In this document: piece after piece, positions 53,095 to 64,000 of the stretch
Numbering within the stretch: the stretch's first letter is position 1
Layout: each line of letters starts with the position of its first letter
NCBI GenBank assembly: GCA_030770425.1
Contig: JASJFT010000103.1
Span: 1 to 64,000 of the forward strand
Source: Darksidea phi
Taxonomy: Eukaryota > Ascomycota > Dothideomycetes > Pleosporales > Lentitheciaceae
Length of the DNA: 64,000 nucleotides
Reading direction: 5' to 3'
Notes under the pieces: model-generated
Told to the model about the DNA's origin: nothing
Database searches by the model: none
What the model saw: the letters and a program-made list of their open reading frames with translations, nothing else
Translations under genes and position numbers: made by a program

Positions 53095-55297
53095 GTCACG
53101 CGCATTTTCCGGAGTATTTGGGCATCAACTCTTCTAGCGGTTGGGGTTTTTGAGCATTCAATGTTTGGCGTTTGGTGGAAGTCGATGTAGACATGTGGTG
53201 TATGATATGCATTGCCCGGCGTTTTGGGTTGCATATTGGTTACTCTATTCGATAATCACTCGGATGTTGCCAATTCGTATTACCTGTACCTCTCAAAGTG
53301 TTACATTCTCATGACAGCTATCAATGGCTCTGCGAGAGTGGCGGGACATGGCTGGTAGATATACCGTGGTTCTGGACCGAGGATTCCGGGCTGCCCGCAT
53401 GTGTCGCGCCGGTACCCAGGGACCCGGGTCGCTGTCTTGTACCAAATGTGGACGTGGGAGCCACCGCTGGAAAGCCTACTCAGCTACCAGGATACAATGT
53501 TGAATTTTGATATGGATATCGACGGGCTTTTGAGATCGACATGGTCTGAGCGATGTTCACTTAGACCCTGAGCACGTGAGGAAGCGGCAAGGTGACGTCA
53601 TGTGACAGACCTAGCGCAGATCTGGAGACTCGGCCATGCATGAGCCCCTCAACACCAGGCCGCTATCATGCTCTCGCACAGCCAACCAGCAAATCCGCCG
53701 AGCGGCCGCACATTGACGCGCTCAACCTGTGGATGCAGCAGCACGCGTTTGACTGGAGCTTCCGAGGTTCGATGCTAGACCTTGGACACTTGACGTGGTA
53801 ACCTTCTGGTTGACAACGTCAACGAGTGCCCTGTTTTTCGGCATTCAACACATCATACATCGACGCCCGAATGGCATTACGCGACGGTAAACAATCGTTT
53901 CAGGGCATCTCTCCGAGCACGTGTATGCGCGGGTTGCGCGCGCAGAAACCGGAGCTGGACATCTGGAGCAAACTACTCTCCGCCAGGCCGACGCAGGCGA
54001 GCCATGCCAACTCACGGCTGAGGCGGCGCAAAGAAAGAAAGTTTCTACTTGCGACCAAGCAATGTCAGCCTGATTAGGCGGACCAGTCTGCGGCGGCCGA
54101 GGCTTTCTTGTACGAAACACAGGGTCGCATCCGTTGCGCTGAACCGCCAGATGGCTAGTCGTTTCGCTTCGGCAAGGTACAGAGGTACATATTTCTCGTG
54201 TGGATCACGCTCAAGTACCCTTGCTCCCCTTGCAGCCGCGCTTGGCCTGCAGGCAACGGCTGGTGGAGAGACTCGGGCCAATCGCCCCAAGGAGCAGCGG
54301 CCGCCTTTGGTCGCGTTGTTCCAGGTTATCGAGGACGGCATGTGAGACAGGGCGGTGAAACCGCGTCTTCATCCGAGACCATGCGCAGGCTCCTTGGGCG
54401 TCTTCGGCGGTTCATGGTGCCTCCGCCGTGCCTTTTGTCTGCACGCGGCTGGGCTAGCTCCAGCAGTGCCGTCTGATCTGCAAGCGCAGAAATGGGGCTC
54501 GCGCTTCGTCGCAAGGCGCATCGGATCTCTGTGAACCCCAGCCGTCGCCAGGCCAGGGCCACACGACTAAGGGCGCTAGGTGCTTACCCATAGGACATGC
54601 CACCCAGCCCCTCGCATGCACTTGCGACGCAACTCGTCCTCGACCACTGCCCCAATCCTGTCTGTGGTCTGCACCTCTCTGTCGTCCGCCCTGTCGGCGT
54701 TTGTTGCATCTGGCTTTGTGCGTCTGTCAGAGCCGCACCGTGCCCGCCGGCTCGTGCCTTTGTGTGTATCCATCGTAGCTCCGCACGCTGCCTCAGGTGG
54801 CGGGGATCGCCCCTCCAGCGTCTTATCGCAGCGTCACCGGCCATCACGTCAAACTCCGAGTATCCGCCTGTATCCTGCACCACCACCACAACCACCACCT
54901 CTTCCTTCACGGCACCCTCGCTTCCTGAATCTATAGCAGGCTACGACAACTCGACGACCGGACGCAGCCCTATTCAGCTCATTCCTGCACATTCAGATCC
55001 AAGCGCCCGGCTCGGATGTCGCTCCAGCGCCGCTCTCAATCCGACATCAGCATCGTCTCAGCCTTCCTAGACGCTCCACAAACACCGCGTATTACCACTT
55101 TGAACGACTGCGACTTGCTGAGGTAGCTTCGGTGGGGCCTCGTGTCCACAGTCTTCTATCGCACCGGCCGAGTGCTGCGTGGAAGTCTGCTACCCTAGTG
55201 CGGGCGGTAGAAGAGCCGTAGGGCTCGACCGTCAGAAGCCATATCAGACGGAAGGCGACAGTAGCCAGGCAACTACAGTGCCTCTGCCACCATCGCC
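53095..55297. other. 2.2-kb intergenic region, probable long leader of the C2H2 gene
   Basis: GC-rich from about 53600. Many open frames of 60-157 codons occur on both strands because stop codons are scarce in GC-rich DNA; none has a domain. It probably holds the promoter and a long 5' UTR, common for fungal regulators. Confidence 0.45.
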
Positions 55298-57601
55298 ATG
55301 TCTACCTTCCAGGCTGTCAACACCACGCTCACCGCACCGGACCCCCTGCCCAGCCGTCCTGGCGAAGAGACGACGCCGACGACCCCTCGACCGAACAGCA
55401 GGTTCTTCGTCGAATCGCAGCAGCCGGACGATCCTCGCGCCGAAGACCCATCGGCAAAAACGCCAACGCGCAATAGTTTTGGTGGTCTCGCTAGCCAACG
55501 CCCGCTCCCTACCTCGCCTTTCACCCCGTCACACGAGGTCAGCACGCCTCCCGGCCAGTTGATAAGGGAGAGCTCGCACAGATCGTCACAGTCAGTGGGT
55601 TCGCAGGATGTGGAGATGGGTGGTGGGGATGAGGAGGGGGTCGAGGTCTCAGATGATGAGAGCGTCAACAGCGATGCGAAGATGACCTCGAAAAAGAAGA
55701 AGGGACAACGGTTTTTCTGCACAGACTTTCCGCCTTGCCACCTGAGCTTCACAAGAAGCGAGCATCTAGCTCGACATATTCGGTAAGTCGCAACTGACTT
55801 TACCTGCGGACAGTCAAATCTAACAGGACAAAGCAAGCATACTGGAGAACGGCCCTTCCAATGTCATTGCTCCCGACGATTCTCGCGGCTTGACAACCTT
55901 CGACAGCATGCACAGACCGTTCACGTGAACGAAGATATTCCGGGGGACTCATTGGCTGCTACCGGTACCCGGTTTCAAAGGCAAATCCGTACTGACCGTG
56001 TACGACCCCCTGCGAACCGTTCCAGAGCCAACACACTAGGCAGCACAGGAGGTCACAGTCGTGGGCACAGCAGGAACCTATCGGCCTCTAGCATCGCATC
56101 GACTGCTTCAAGCGTAAGCATAAACCAGTCTCCGGATGTGCGGCGTCGGCCCCCACCACTTGCCATGGCGAATGACGGAGCCGCAAGAGCCCGATTGTCA
56201 CTCAATACCCTGGATACCTACAATCCCCCGCTCATGGGTAGCCCAGGTCCACAGATCGTCGACTACAATGCCCAGTCCAACGGAGCAACTACACCCACCT
56301 CAGCCACCTTCTCTACAGCCACTGGTAGCCCTAGCCGGTTTGGTTCTGCGATGCAGTCGCCAGTCTCATCTACCTCCCGCCCAGTCTCCTGGGGTGGTGC
56401 AGCACCGAGTGGACGGCGGCTCTCTGTACCCTCTAGCGGCAACCCATTTTCCGGTCCACCCGGACAGTATCCTCCACCATTAATGGCCCTGTTACCATCT
56501 TCTACATCGTCTGCCTTTTCCAGTACAAGCAGTGTATATGCGAGCCCAACAGCCTCCAATTTCTCAGAATCTAGACGAGAGTCCAACGCAGAAGCAGATT
56601 GGAGAAGACGCACCTGGCACCCTGGAACGTACGCTGGCCCTCGGCCAGCAACGAGCGGGTTGGGATACTACCAGACCCCCGATGCCCCGCGTCCGTCTTT
56701 CACGTCACAGCCTGCGGCGTCGCAAACAACAAGGCTTCCTGGCATCGAGAGCTTCGATCACGCCCCGCCTCTTCCACCGCTTCCACGCCGCGAACCGAGT
56801 CCCATGCAGATCGACACCCCAGTTCGACCAGCCCCTGCCCGACCAGTCACATATCACGCGCCGACAGACCTACATTCGATCTTGAAGCACGAGAAACGTC
56901 CCAGCATCTCCTGGGATACAACACTCCAAAAAGGTATTAACAACCTCGACATTGCAAGTCCAAACCCACCACGCGAGCAATGGTCACAGTACCCAAACAG
57001 TCCTAGTCAATCCACAGGTGCTCGTCCTACAACAGCACCACAGTCTTCCTATCTTAATCAGCGGCAACCTGGCCATTCTCCTCAGCCCATCCAATTACCT
57101 TCTGTGGAGCCAACCAGAACGTCACAGGATCCGCCCACTACTCCTCGAAAGAATAAGCGACAGGCGTGGTACAACGGTCCTTTAGGGAACCCGGCTCAAG
57201 CCCAACCTATTCAAGTGCTTCAGCGGACATCACCCGAAGATTCGAGCAGCAGTGAAGGCGTTCCTACACCTTCGAATTCTTCCATGACTGAATATCATCC
57301 GGCCATTGTCCACAGCAACGGCTACGTCGAATCACATCCTCCAGAAGCCGCTCTTGAGGAGCACAAGCCCTCGCCGCGAACCTCCATAATGGATAGACCT
57401 CATCCGATCCACAGCCAGTATCAGCAGTTTCACAGCCACGGTCTCCATGGCACCGCTTATCGACCACAGCGTGAACCCGAGAGACGTCCTGTCAGCTTTG
57501 GACAACCGCTTCCCCAACCCCCCGCAAACGATATGAGACGTCTTGAGGCGCTCGTAGCCGTGGCCACTGGCGAGCGGCAAGCTGTCGAGAATCGCCCTTG
57601 A
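55298..57601 (+). CDS. C2H2 zinc-finger transcription factor (ADR1/RSF2-type pair)
   Basis: Exons 55298-55782 and 55834-57601 give 750 aa. Two adjacent C2H2 fingers lie at about residues 141-160 (CTDFPPC...RSEHLARH) and 171-192 ([21 protein letters not shown]), joined by the linker KHTGERPFQ. The intron falls between the fingers, and the acceptor AAAG is chosen because it alone restores IRKHTG. The finger pair recalls fungal Adr1/Rsf2-type regulators. An acidic stretch (about 107-125) and basic KKKKGQ precede the fingers. The remaining 550 residues are Pro/Ser-rich and disordered. The target pathway cannot be told from sequence. Confidence 0.85.
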
Positions 57602-59112
57602 ATCATTGGTGCAACGGCAGCACAAATCTTCTGCCATATTCACAAGACTGCTTTGTGAACGGCTGGTTCTTTCCTTCTTTATTTCACTGTTTGGGATTTC
57701 TACACCTTCAGCCTCAACGCTTGCTACGAAACGGCACGATTTGACGACACCATCGACAACACCAATAACGAATCTCATCACTCTTATGAACATGCATTTC
57801 GGTACGGTTTCTGCCACATCTCCTTTGTGATTTAGCACGACGCCGATGGAACGGATTACGATCTCCTATCACCGGTTCGATGATACCCATAAGAGTAGGA
57901 TGGCTTTTATGTCAGATACATCCATCGGCTTCTCTTGTTGTTCTCGCTTTCTTCAATCGTTCCATGCAACCCATCATGACTTTCACAGACTGGTTCCATT
58001 ACTTTTCATTCAGTAGTAAGCATATACCAGATAGGTCATAGCGGGCGTTGTGGGCTTTAAAGCCCTTCTGGAATGCCCCTTCTGCGCTCATCTTTTATTC
58101 GCAGTGTTATACCTTTGCTCCTTTATCTCTACCGAGAGTGTTGTTTCGAGGCTTGTTTGATGTTGAGCTGCTAGCGTATCGTAATGGGCGGAAGCGGTAT
58201 CAGCTCGCTTGGGACTTGAGTTGCGTGTATATGTTTCTAGACTGAGATGACTTTTTCTCTTCGGATCTTCACTCTTGTGCAATTTATAACTTATTAACTA
58301 TACAATGAGACTTTCACAATCGTGCCTATATGTAATTGCCATAGAGTTCAGCCGAGACCTAGAGAACAGATACTGACACTCCTCTAAGTTTGGTTGCCAG
58401 TCTCGTATCTGATCTTTGATGCCTATAGTTTAAAGGTATATGTTATCGCAAGATAGTTGGGCTGCTTGCATAACACAACAGCTACAGCGCCTAGTCAGAA
58501 TGACCAGCCACAGACCGTAATGACAATTACAATCAATACGCCCAGGTCTACATACATAGACTTGGTACTCCCCACCTGAGACTTTTCTCGCCCATCTCTC
58601 GCCCACTTGGGCCCATCATCCCCCAACCCATCGCTCTCTAGGACCCCCTCACCCGTGCCACCCCACCTCAACCAGCCTCGGACAACACGACATGCATCCA
58701 CCCGACGTTCGTCCTACCCCGATCTTTCGGTCCACGCATTCCAATGCTGTGCATTGGTGACGAGCATATGGCGCGCGTCGCGCTACGATTATGAGAGTGA
58801 AGGGTAAAATCCTGGCGAGCGACACATCATAGTTCTCACTGCCTTCTCTTTGGGGGGCGTAGCACGGAGAAAGTGCATATATAAGTTATCTATCCTTACA
58901 GTGCGAAGGAACGGAGTGGTTAGCACGTTTAAGGTCCCATGCGATTACTCTAATTGAAATGGTTGGACGCATTGTTCTAGCGATAGCTCTATACTTCAAC
59001 ATCCGTCCATCATAGCTCATAGTATGCAAGCCCAACCCCTACTGAGAGTACGAGTTATGCACGCATCCTCTCACTTCATTGCACGACCTATGCATACAAG
59101 TCAGCGTAGTTC
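57602..59112. other. 1.5-kb convergent intergenic region
   Basis: 3' flanks of the C2H2 gene and SEC24. Frames at 58048-58807 lack domains. No RNA gene recognised. Confidence 0.5.
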
Positions 59113-61990
59113 TCACTGAGGCCAAGTTGGAAGTATCAAGGGCGCATTCCCAGAGTCCTGACATACCTTTTCTCTAAGCATTCCCAACCATTGTTGCAAA
59201 CTGACTCCTTGGTCCGCCCGATCTTCGACCAGCAGCGTTTGAGCCCAAAGCTTCAGGCTTGGGTCACCGTCCTCCTTGACGACGTACAGAGTCGGCACTG
59301 TGATACTACCGACTCCCTTGGCCTTGTGATCCCGCGACTTCTCCATGACGGCGTTGAGTCGCTCGCTGAAGTCATTGTCGAGACGAGGCAAAGTCGTCTT
59401 TCCTTGTTTGACCTGTGTGCGATCTTCTACGCCGAAGACATCGTTGAGGAGAGCTGGGACCGCATCCCGACCCACCCAGCTAGAAAAGTTAACATTCGAG
59501 ATAGACAGCTAGAATGTAGATACGTACAGGAATTGGTTAACTCCGTCATCCAAGAGGTACAATCCGTAGGGCACTATACGTTCAGATGAGAGATTTAATA
59601 GTGGAGGCATTGTGATAGCGCCGGTTTGAGGGTCCGGCACACCCGCATCATCCGGCATGTCATGAAGAGAGTAAAATGCGGGGTAGATATATCTCAGTAG
59701 CAAAGCGGTTGGTAGGGTAGAAATGAGACACAACGCAGCGGCACGCAAATCCTAGCTTTACTTAGCTATTACACGTAGAAATACCAGAGAAAGGGACTTA
59801 CGGAAGGTATCTGTGCGCTTTTCCTGAGGCCGACGTTTTTGATCAGACCTAGGAACAGGACAGGAAGCGCGCGAAGATTAGCAGGCAGTGCTGTAAACTG
59901 TTAGCTGCCGAGGAAGTAGGATTGGTCGGCATTGGGTACTTACTAAGACCACCAGAGCTTCCACCTGCAAGATTACTCCTATAAGTACTAAGTATTTCGA
60001 TAACCTTTGCTTGTAGAGCATCACGAGCAGCATCCAGCCCACTAGACAGCGCACGCTCCACCGCTTTATGACTGAAATACGTAGTGATGGCCTGGGCGTC
60101 AGCGGATGCGTAGACATTTGCCAAGTTCTCTGTGGTGGGAAGGCCAAGGGTCATCACACGAATCCTTCTCGAACCGTTGCAGCTGGTATGCAGGACTGCA
60201 GCTTGCAGAAAGACGGTGGGTCGCGCTATCGTCTCATCAATGGCGACCTCGACATTGTATTGCTGGTCTCGCGGGAATGATGGAAAAGCGCAAAGGTCAG
60301 AAGAGCGATTGAAGAAGTTGCCGTAAAATGCGGACATTCGTAGTCCAGTACTGGCACGAACACGGAGCACGGCCTCGAGGCCGATCTCGGAGCTGAGGTA
60401 GTTTGTAAATTCTTGAGCCAACTTTATGGCGTCCTCGGGCCTAGCCGCGTTCCAACCGGGGTAAAACCACGTCTGCCCTCCCGTATATCTCGGTAGGTTG
60501 CTTAGTGAAGCAACGTCTTGATATGCGCTTGAAAACAAGAACATGTCGATCGACACTTGGTTCTTCGAACACTCAACAGCAAAACTTTTGTAGAAAGAGT
60601 TCTGGGTCTGTAGCAAACTTCCCTCCTTGTTGGTGCCCAAGATATCTTTCCTCTCGCGGTTCTCAAGCTTTCCAAACCCAGCATTCGGGAGAGACGAAGA
60701 TAGAACGGTGATCTTAGCGCCAATTGCTGCTGTCATGCGGTGGCCAGCGCGAAGTGCAGAGCCCATAGCAGAGCCTGTTTGCGGGTTGTCCTGGAACATG
60801 GCGGGAAGCTTTTCGAGGAAATTCTGGACATTCCCCATGCATTCGGAAAGGGTCACAAGCAGATTATCGGGCGTCGGAAGGAATGGCTCGTCGAGGTCTG
60901 ATACGACAAGCATAGACGGCTCGTTGTTCTCGCTGCCGTCGCGCGGGATTGAAAAGTAGTATAAACTAGTGTCGAAACCAATGAAACCGACTCGCGTCCT
61001 GCCGTCAGCATTGGGTATCCGTGGGAGAGCTTCCGCAATGATTCTAGATATCGTTGCGCAAAGGCCGTTGACTAGAGAAGGATGTCCGACTTCGATCAAG
61101 AAAAGGTAAACGAGTGGCTGCGAGTATCAGGCATAGGTTCAGCGCAAGCAAGGCGTGTCAACGTACCTGCGGCGGGCGAACCATGTACTCCTGCGGGGCC
61201 ACGAACTCGCAAACGGCGTGGTTGAGCTCGCTCCTCTGCCAGCGGTCGACGCTCTTCTGCTGTGCTGCATCCCAGTCAAAAGCCTAGACGGCTGTAAGTG
61301 AGTGTCGTCGAGCGCGGGAATTGGTGGACAAGTACGAACCTGCGGCACGTCGTTGGTCAGATTGCACATGTTGCACCTCCACCTGTGGCCATGGTCGAGG
61401 AAAGTCACAAAGGGATTGATGTAGGCTCTGCATCGTCGACACCTGCTAATGATCTGGTCATCGATGACCGGGACCGGTGCCTCGTCGTCGTGGAGCGACG
61501 TGTATGGCTGCACAATCAGCGCAAATGGCAGCTTCGATTTCTTCAGCAGGCTGTGGGTGGTGGGGACGCAGGCGAGCGTCGACCGAATGTACGGAGGCGG
61601 ACAATTCGCGTACGGCGACGGCGTAGCAGCGAGATTGGGCGGAAGGTTTATGGGCGGCGGGGCCTGGTCGATTTCGGATGCGTGGACGGGCTGAGCGACG
61701 AGGTCTGAAGGGTAGAGCTGGTTCTGCTGCGCGGGAGCGGCCTGCTGCTGCGTCTGCGGCGTGACCTGGACGGGCTGGGGGCCCAGGTTCATCTGCCCGA
61801 ACTGCTGGCCAAGCGTATGCGGATCTGGCTGCGGAGAGACAGGCACTGTCTGCGAGCCCGGATAGCCTTGCGCAGGCATGCCGTATTGCGCCGGCAGAGG
61901 TCCACCTGCTGGAGGCGCGCTGCCGGCCGCATTTGCGCCGAATTCGTAGGCGGCGCCGGCATACCGGTCCCTCTTCTTTCGGTCGGCCAT
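59113..61990 (-). CDS. SEC24: SEC24, cargo adaptor of the COPII coat
   Basis: Exons 61990-61340, 61283-61167, 61117-59944, 59890-59802, 59751-59528, 59479-59113 give 873 aa. A Pro/Gln-rich N-terminus precedes the zinc finger [14 protein letters not shown]...RWRCNMC. Next are the trunk ([46 protein letters not shown] [18 protein letters not shown]), beta-sandwich, helical domain and gelsolin-like end ([19 protein letters not shown] then [14 protein letters not shown]). ATG 61990 ([12 protein letters not shown]) is chosen; the frame further upstream is non-coding. A strong GTATGT donor after LREK suggests a last intron to TGAG at 59108, giving a different end (NYADLYA) instead of the listed read-through end. 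Confidence 0.93.
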
Positions 61991-62410
61991 TGGAAGGGCG
62001 TCAGGTGGGCGTGGTCGGAGGGGAGGGGTGAGGGGAAGTGGCAGAAGCAAAGGGATGTCGAGTTGGGAGGTGAGGTTGGAGCTCCCACTTTGAGTGTGTC
62101 TTCTCAGACGCACGGGGAATGCCGCTAGCATCAAGGGAACGACCCCACCAAGAGCGCAGAGACACACACACACACATCGCACGCACGCACGGACAGTCTC
62201 GCCTTCTCCAGGCTTCTCTCATAACTATCTGGGTATTGGCTGCAAGGCCCTTTATTACACGTGGCTTCATTCGATAACGGCGCCCTACATCCGGATCTGA
62301 GACTCATCTCTAGGCATCCGGACTTCAATCAGAAACTACCGACGTTCGGCGCCCATTACGCCTGGCGAGTCAGCCAACCATTAATACATATAGTCGTGAC
62401 AGCATCATCT
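61991..62410. other. SEC24 upstream region with an (AC)n tract
   Basis: 420 bp between SEC24 and the eisosome gene stop. A pure AC dinucleotide run lies at 62162-62175, followed by three ACGC units. Otherwise nothing recognised. Confidence 0.55.
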
Positions 62411-63617
62411 CTAGATAACTCCAGCCTGTTCCACCTCGCGCTTTTCGGCCTCGGTCATGGGATAAGGAGGCTGCACTTCACCACCACCTCCATGCGATCC
62501 CAGCGAGCCGCCACTAACAGCCCGCCGCTCGCCACTGCCGCTCCTGCTCCTGGCCGTCTTCTCCTGGTACGCCGGATGCTCCGTCAATCCACTTCCGGGC
62601 ATCGCACCCACGCCCAGGGAGCCGGCGGATGAGTGGATCGGTTCGAGATTCGGCTGCCAGCTCCGCAGTTCGTCTTCGGCGTCATTGAGCACTTGGCGAG
62701 CAATTTCGACTTCCTCGAAGCCTGCGTGTGTGTCGCCCGGCACAATGGGGGTATCGTCGAGTAGGTTCAAGATGCGGCGGGCTTGTCTAGCCAGGATGAT
62801 TTGCTTTTCGGCTCGCTCGATAGTAGCGGCAAAGTGGACGTCGTAGGCTTCCTTGAACTTCTGACGCGTCTGGTCTGCTCAGTACCTCTCCCACGGCAAT
62901 CGAAGACAGGTTGGACTCACGATGTTGGTAAGTTGCGCCTCCGCGACCAAGCTCTGAGCCTCGGCGCGAACAAGCTCCTGCTCAAGCTGGACAATCTTTG
63001 TGCTTTGCGGCTCCTTGTACTTCAGCTTGGCAATCTCATCCGACACCTGTCACGTCATCAACTTTGTAATCCCCATACCTCGCAGGCACTCATACCTTTG
63101 CTTTGTGGTCTCGGCTGGGCTGTACGGAGCTTTCTGTATTTCGGATCTGCTTCAGGACACCCCTAGATTCTTCTAGGGACTGCGCGTAAAGATCTTCCTG
63201 CTCCGCGATCTCTGCCATCAACACGCCCAGCTTGTCCGAGATCTCAGACACGGCGTCGTCGTTGGTAGCTTCGCCCCATTCAGAAAGCTGTTGAGCAATG
63301 GCTATGCCCTCGCGTCCTGCCGTCTCGTAGGCGCCGATGGCATGGTTTTCCGACTTGATCAGCTTGTAGAGCTTCTTGGACAGATCCGGTTGCTGCATCC
63401 CCCGAAGCGATGCCATTGTGAAGCGGTGCTTCGGGAGCGGCTTGTCGCCGTTGCCAGACCCATCCTTCTTGGAGCGGATAGAGCGTGATCGATTCCTGTT
63501 GTGCGGAACCATCATGGTAAGTGAACGCGCGCGGGAAAGCGTGCGTGAAGGAAGGCCCGGGTATGCTGGAGGTGGTGGTGGGGGTGGAGGATTGGTGGGG
63601 TATGCAAAGACGGCCAT
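62411..63617 (-). CDS. PIL1/LSP1-family eisosome protein
   Basis: Exons 63617-63096, 63046-62921, 62869-62411 give 368 aa. The BAR-domain core includes PDLSKKLYKLIKSENHAIGA, AIAQQLSEWGEATNDDAVSE, SDKLGVLMAEIAEQEDLYAQ, IRNTESSVQPSRDHKAK-VSDEIAKLKYKEPQS, VQLEQELVRAEAQSLVAEAQ and LLDDTPIVPGDT. These proteins coat the furrows called eisosomes under the plasma membrane. The N-terminus (eight consecutive Pro, then an Arg/Ser-rich stretch) differs from the usual Pil1 leader, so this may be the second, diverged paralogue. ATG 63517 (MMVPHNRNRS) is an alternative start. The second acceptor is ACCAG, not the earlier GCAG, to keep TNI-TRQKF in phase. Confidence 0.92.
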
Positions 63618-64000
63618 GTCGATGCTGATACAGGACTAGGAAGTGATTGACTACGAAACGGAAACAGAAACAGGTATATGTTTTGAGGCGGAGAAGAGGA
63701 ATGAAGACCAGCTTACATTTCGATAGCTTTCGAAGCTTTCCTCGAGGTTATATTACCGTCTGCCCGTGGCTCATGTTAGCTGTGAGCGCGGCGCTTGGAG
63801 CTCGCGTTCGCCTTACCGGGCGGCTGCGCCGAGGAAAGCGGGTATGGCTGGACAGCAAATACACGTGCAATGCTATTCCGGGATGTTGAAACAGTTGGCG
63901 CTCTGCTACTGCGGGGGTGGACCGCGAACGAACTATGTTTGAGGTGCAAGTGACAGGACAACAACGGGTGGACCAGATGCTGTCACGCAAGCGCCCACTG
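63618..64000. other. Upstream region of the eisosome gene, window end
   Basis: 383 bp, presumably promoter. Frames of 60-80 codons show no domain. Confidence 0.5.

Noticed and set aside
54580..55070. Overlapping 118- and 157-codon frames upstream of the C2H2 gene
   Set aside because: GC-rich DNA with few stops; no motif, and several frames are open at once, as expected by chance.
1..64000. CRISPR arrays, operons, riboswitches, prophage or secondary-metabolite cluster
   Set aside because: The window is eukaryotic with intron-bearing genes; no direct-repeat/spacer array and no PKS, NRPS or terpene cyclase gene was seen.

Overview
This 64 kb window is nuclear DNA of a filamentous ascomycete (Pezizomycotina), most probably a Dothideomycete. 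The evidence is short phase-consistent introns (mostly 42-64 bp) with GTAAGT-type donors and CTAAC-type branch sites, a dispersed single 5S rRNA gene, eisosome and SigF-like NTF2 proteins, a C-terminal BTB-family block of a type common in Dothideomycetes, and AT-rich repeat debris with C-to-T changes that resemble repeat-induced point mutation (RIP). Protein names come from recognising family motifs by eye. Exon joins were chosen so that splice signals, phase and protein family agree; no database search was run.

Layout. 1-15.6 kb is the accessory part. It holds a 75-bp poly-C start, a broken BTB-type gene, a large AAA+ ATPase, a DUF7708/STAND-like gene, an AT-rich island, a probable small secreted-type protein, a relic frameshifted by a 16-bp tandem duplication, a fungal-specific unknown protein, an internally deleted Fot1/pogo transposon and an 18-bp hexad repeat. 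From 15.6 kb onward it is mostly dense core genome: TAF12 (-), DENND6-like (-), VAC14 (+), VMA12/VPH2 (-), COQ1 (+), SWD3/WDR5 (-), ISC1 (+), a SigF-like NTF2 protein (+), a small one-helix membrane protein (-) beside a 5S rRNA gene (+), NIF3 (-), BolA (+), COG6 (-), ATG9 (+), UBR7-like (-), MCM2 (+), RPL30 (+), RPL10 (+), a Ser/Thr-rich membrane protein (-), a kinesin-10 with a helix-hairpin-helix tail (+), a C2H2 regulator (+), SEC24 (-) and a PIL1/LSP1 eisosome protein (-).

There is no operon logic. Many neighbours are divergent pairs with short shared upstream regions: DENND6/VAC14, VMA12/COQ1, SWD3/ISC1, NIF3/BolA, COG6/ATG9 and UBR7/MCM2. Several genes concern membrane traffic and vacuole biology (VAC14, VMA12, COG6, ATG9, SEC24, DENND6, PIL1, ISC1), but they are separate housekeeping genes and I see no cluster.

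The best second-look items are two GC-AG introns proven by phase (one in RPL30, where the adjacent GT would truncate the protein), the 97-residue small membrane protein starting 33 bp from the 5S gene, the 16-bp duplication that breaks a gene, the deleted Fot1 copy, the DUF7708 gene beside the AT island, and a uORF that overlaps the MCM2 start as ATGA. I did not find a convincing new multi-gene system.
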